NCBI GenBank assembly: GCA_937775205.1 | Contig: CALKBX010000005.1 | Span: 124,001 to 188,000 of the forward strand | Length of the DNA: 64,000 nt | Source of the DNA: an uncultured Verrucomicrobiae bacterium | GTDB taxonomy: Bacteria; Verrucomicrobiota; Verrucomicrobiia; Limisphaerales; UBA1100 | Direction of reading: 5' to 3' | Part shown: piece by piece, positions 62,803-64,000 of the stretch | How positions within the stretch are numbered: position 1 is the stretch's first letter | How the letters are laid out: each line of letters begins with the position of its first letter | Translations under genes and position numbers: made by a program | Notes under the pieces: generated by a model | Database searches by the model: none | Seen by the model: the letters and a program-made list of their open reading frames with translations, nothing else | What the model was told of the DNA's origin: nothing

Positions 62803-64000
62803 TTAATAATCCCGAAACGGCCCGCGCGGCTCGGCGGCTTCCATTTCCTTTTTCCAGTTGGCGAAACGGGCTTTCATCATCTTCAAAATTTCCGGCTTCG
62901 CTTCTGAAAGGTCGTACTTCTCGCTCAAGTCCGTTCGCAAATCAAAGAGGCCGTTGCCGCGGCTGCTCTCCACCCATTTCCAGTGGCCCACGCGCGCGCC
63001 CTTGTCGAGGCGGCGTTGCCAGAACATTTCTTCACGCGGTGATTTCTTTTTGCCTTGAAGGACCGGCAGCATGTCGAAGCCGTCGAGCTTCACCCCTTTG
63101 GCCGGCGCGGCCCCGGTGGCGGCACAGAGCATTGGGAAAATTTCCAGTGAGGTGAGGAATTCATTGCTCGCGGTGCCGGCGGGGATTTTGCCGGGCCAAC
63201 GCACGATGCACGGCACGCGGATGCCGCCCTCAAACATTTGGCCTTTTCGACCGCGCAAGGGCGCGTTGTCCGCCGCGCCGCCACCGCCGTTGTCGCTGAA
63301 GAAAATCACAATCGTGTTGTCGGCGATTTTATATTGGTCGAGCAAGTCGAGCAGCTTGCCGATAGCGGCGTCCATAGCGGTGATGGAGCCGACAAACTCC
63401 AGCCGCCGCGCGGCGCGATTGCGGACGGTGGCCGGTTTGCCGTAGCGCGTGCCCGTTTGCGTGCCGGCTTGGGAGACGAGCGCGGGGTACAGTTTCTTAA
63501 ATTTATCCGGCGCCTGCGCGCTGCTGCGGATGATGGGGTCGAGGCTGGACGCGCCGTGCGGGGCATTGAAGGGCACGTAGAGTAAAAATGGTTTTTTGTG
63601 ATTTGCTTTCAGGAAGCGCACGGCCTCGCGCTCGAAGAGATCGGTGCAGTACTTGCCTTTGTCTTCGGTGGTGGGCGAGTTGTTGCGGTACATCGACGGC
63701 ACGCCATAGCGTTCGTGCGTGTAGTAATCGATGCCGGTGTTGACGAACCCATAAAAATCATCGAAGCCGCGCGCGAGCGGGAGGAAGCGTTTGTGCACGC
63801 CGAGATCCCATTTGCCGAAAATGCCACTGGTATAGCCGGCGGTTTTCAGTGCGCGCGGCAGCAGCACCTCGCGCGTGTCCATGCCGCCGATGCGCTCAAA
63901 GGTGGCCTCGTATTGGCCGGGCTTGTATTTGTAGCCGTAGTCGGGAGCTTCATTACGAATCATGTCGTAAATGCCATTGCGCTGCGGATAGCGCCCGGTG
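62803..64000 (-). CDS. Sulfatase, C-terminal part (cut by window edge)
   Basis: The frame is open to the window edge. The visible portion starts TGRYPQRNGIYDMIRNE, the segment just after the active-site Cys/Ser loop, which lies outside. Then come SGIFGKWDLG with catalytic Lys, PFLLYVPFNAPHGAS, IVIFFSDNGGGGAADNAPL with metal-binding Asp and Asn, and RGRKGQMFEGGIRVPCIV. It is a secreted-type PVC sulfatase. The missing start prevents judging the export signal and formylglycine site. The stop is at 62803, 5 bases from the start of the damaged lipoprotein gene. Confidence 0.9.
   Translation of the reverse strand, partial: TGRYPQRNGIYDMIRNEAPDYGYKYKPGQYEATFERIGGMDTREVLLPRALKTAGYTSGIFGKWDLGVHKRFLPLARGFDDFYGFVNTGIDYYTHERYGVPSMYRNNSPTTEDKGKYCTDLFEREAVRFLKANHKKPFLLYVPFNAPHGASSLDPIIRSSAQAPDKFKKLYPALVSQAGTQTGTRYGKPATVRNRAARRLEFVGSITAMDAAIGKLLDLLDQYKIADNTIVIFFSDNGGGGAADNAPLRGRKGQMFEGGIRVPCIVRWPGKIPAGTASNEFLTSLEIFPMLCAATGAAPAKGVKLDGFDMLPVLQGKKKSPREEMFWQRRLDKGARVGHWKWVESSRGNGLFDLRTDLSEKYDLSEAKPEILKMMKARFANWKKEMEAAEPRGPFRDY

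Noticed and set aside
1-64000. tRNA, rRNA or riboswitch genes
   Set aside because: I looked in the gaps for cloverleaf ends, conserved rRNA segments and common riboswitch cores and saw none. This was by eye only, so a covariance-model search could still find one.

Overview
The window looks like a piece of a Verrucomicrobiota genome (PVC superphylum, possibly subdivision 3). This is an inference from gene families: DUF1592/DUF1552 pairs, DUF1080 proteins, secreted sulfatases, a DUF6797-type cytochrome, ThuA, NIPSNAP and Abhydrolase_7-like enzymes. Many short hairpin repeats sit between genes. No rRNA, tRNA, CRISPR array, integrase island or transposase gene was seen. Both edges cut through sulfatase genes.

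Layout. 1-12 kb: secreted or periplasmic catabolic genes, an ABC-F ATPase, a DapA-family lyase and a large c-type cytochrome. 11.8-12.2 kb: a 21-bp-period degenerate tandem array, then the scar of two truncated convergent genes. 12.2-20.5 kb: carbonic anhydrase, SRPBCC protein, RhlE-like helicase, a hydrolase, a gene with two in-frame TGA codons that I interpret as a selenoprotein, cold-shock protein, tandem NIPSNAP protein, acyl-ACP desaturase and ThuA. 20.6-27.0 kb: four related membrane-anchored repeat proteins around asd and a GNAT gene. 27.1-34.4 kb: cysteine desulfurase, a two-part hydrolase, a CxxCH protein, rhodanese, an addiction-module-like protein coupled to a HAD phosphatase, and trpS. 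34.5-46.5 kb: a 12-gene complex I operon (nuoA-B-C-D-I-H-J-K-L-M-M-N) with no nuoE, nuoF or nuoG and two nuoM genes. 46.5-52.1 kb: recF, a Xer recombinase, a type IA topoisomerase and ubiE/menG. 52.1-56.2 kb: secreted proteins and lipoproteins including LpoB-, YcfL- and COG3014-like members. 56.3-60.3 kb: hisF, hisI, trpE, ndk and a nitroreductase. 60.4-64 kb: a zinc-ribbon membrane protein, a damaged lipoprotein gene and a sulfatase.

Two observations stand out. First, the open frame at 16481-16873 is interrupted by exactly two TGA codons, and both fall where cysteines are expected in a thioredoxin-fold family. The first TGA is followed at the right distance by a hairpin with a GGUC apical loop, as in the fdhF SECIS of E. 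coli. Second, complex I has a 2M-like composition without the NADH-oxidising module.

Caution: at least eight otherwise conserved genes, including nuoL and asd, carry single-base frameshifts. Most can be repaired by changing one base in a short run, so assembly indels are a serious possibility. Such errors would not create the two TGA substitutions.
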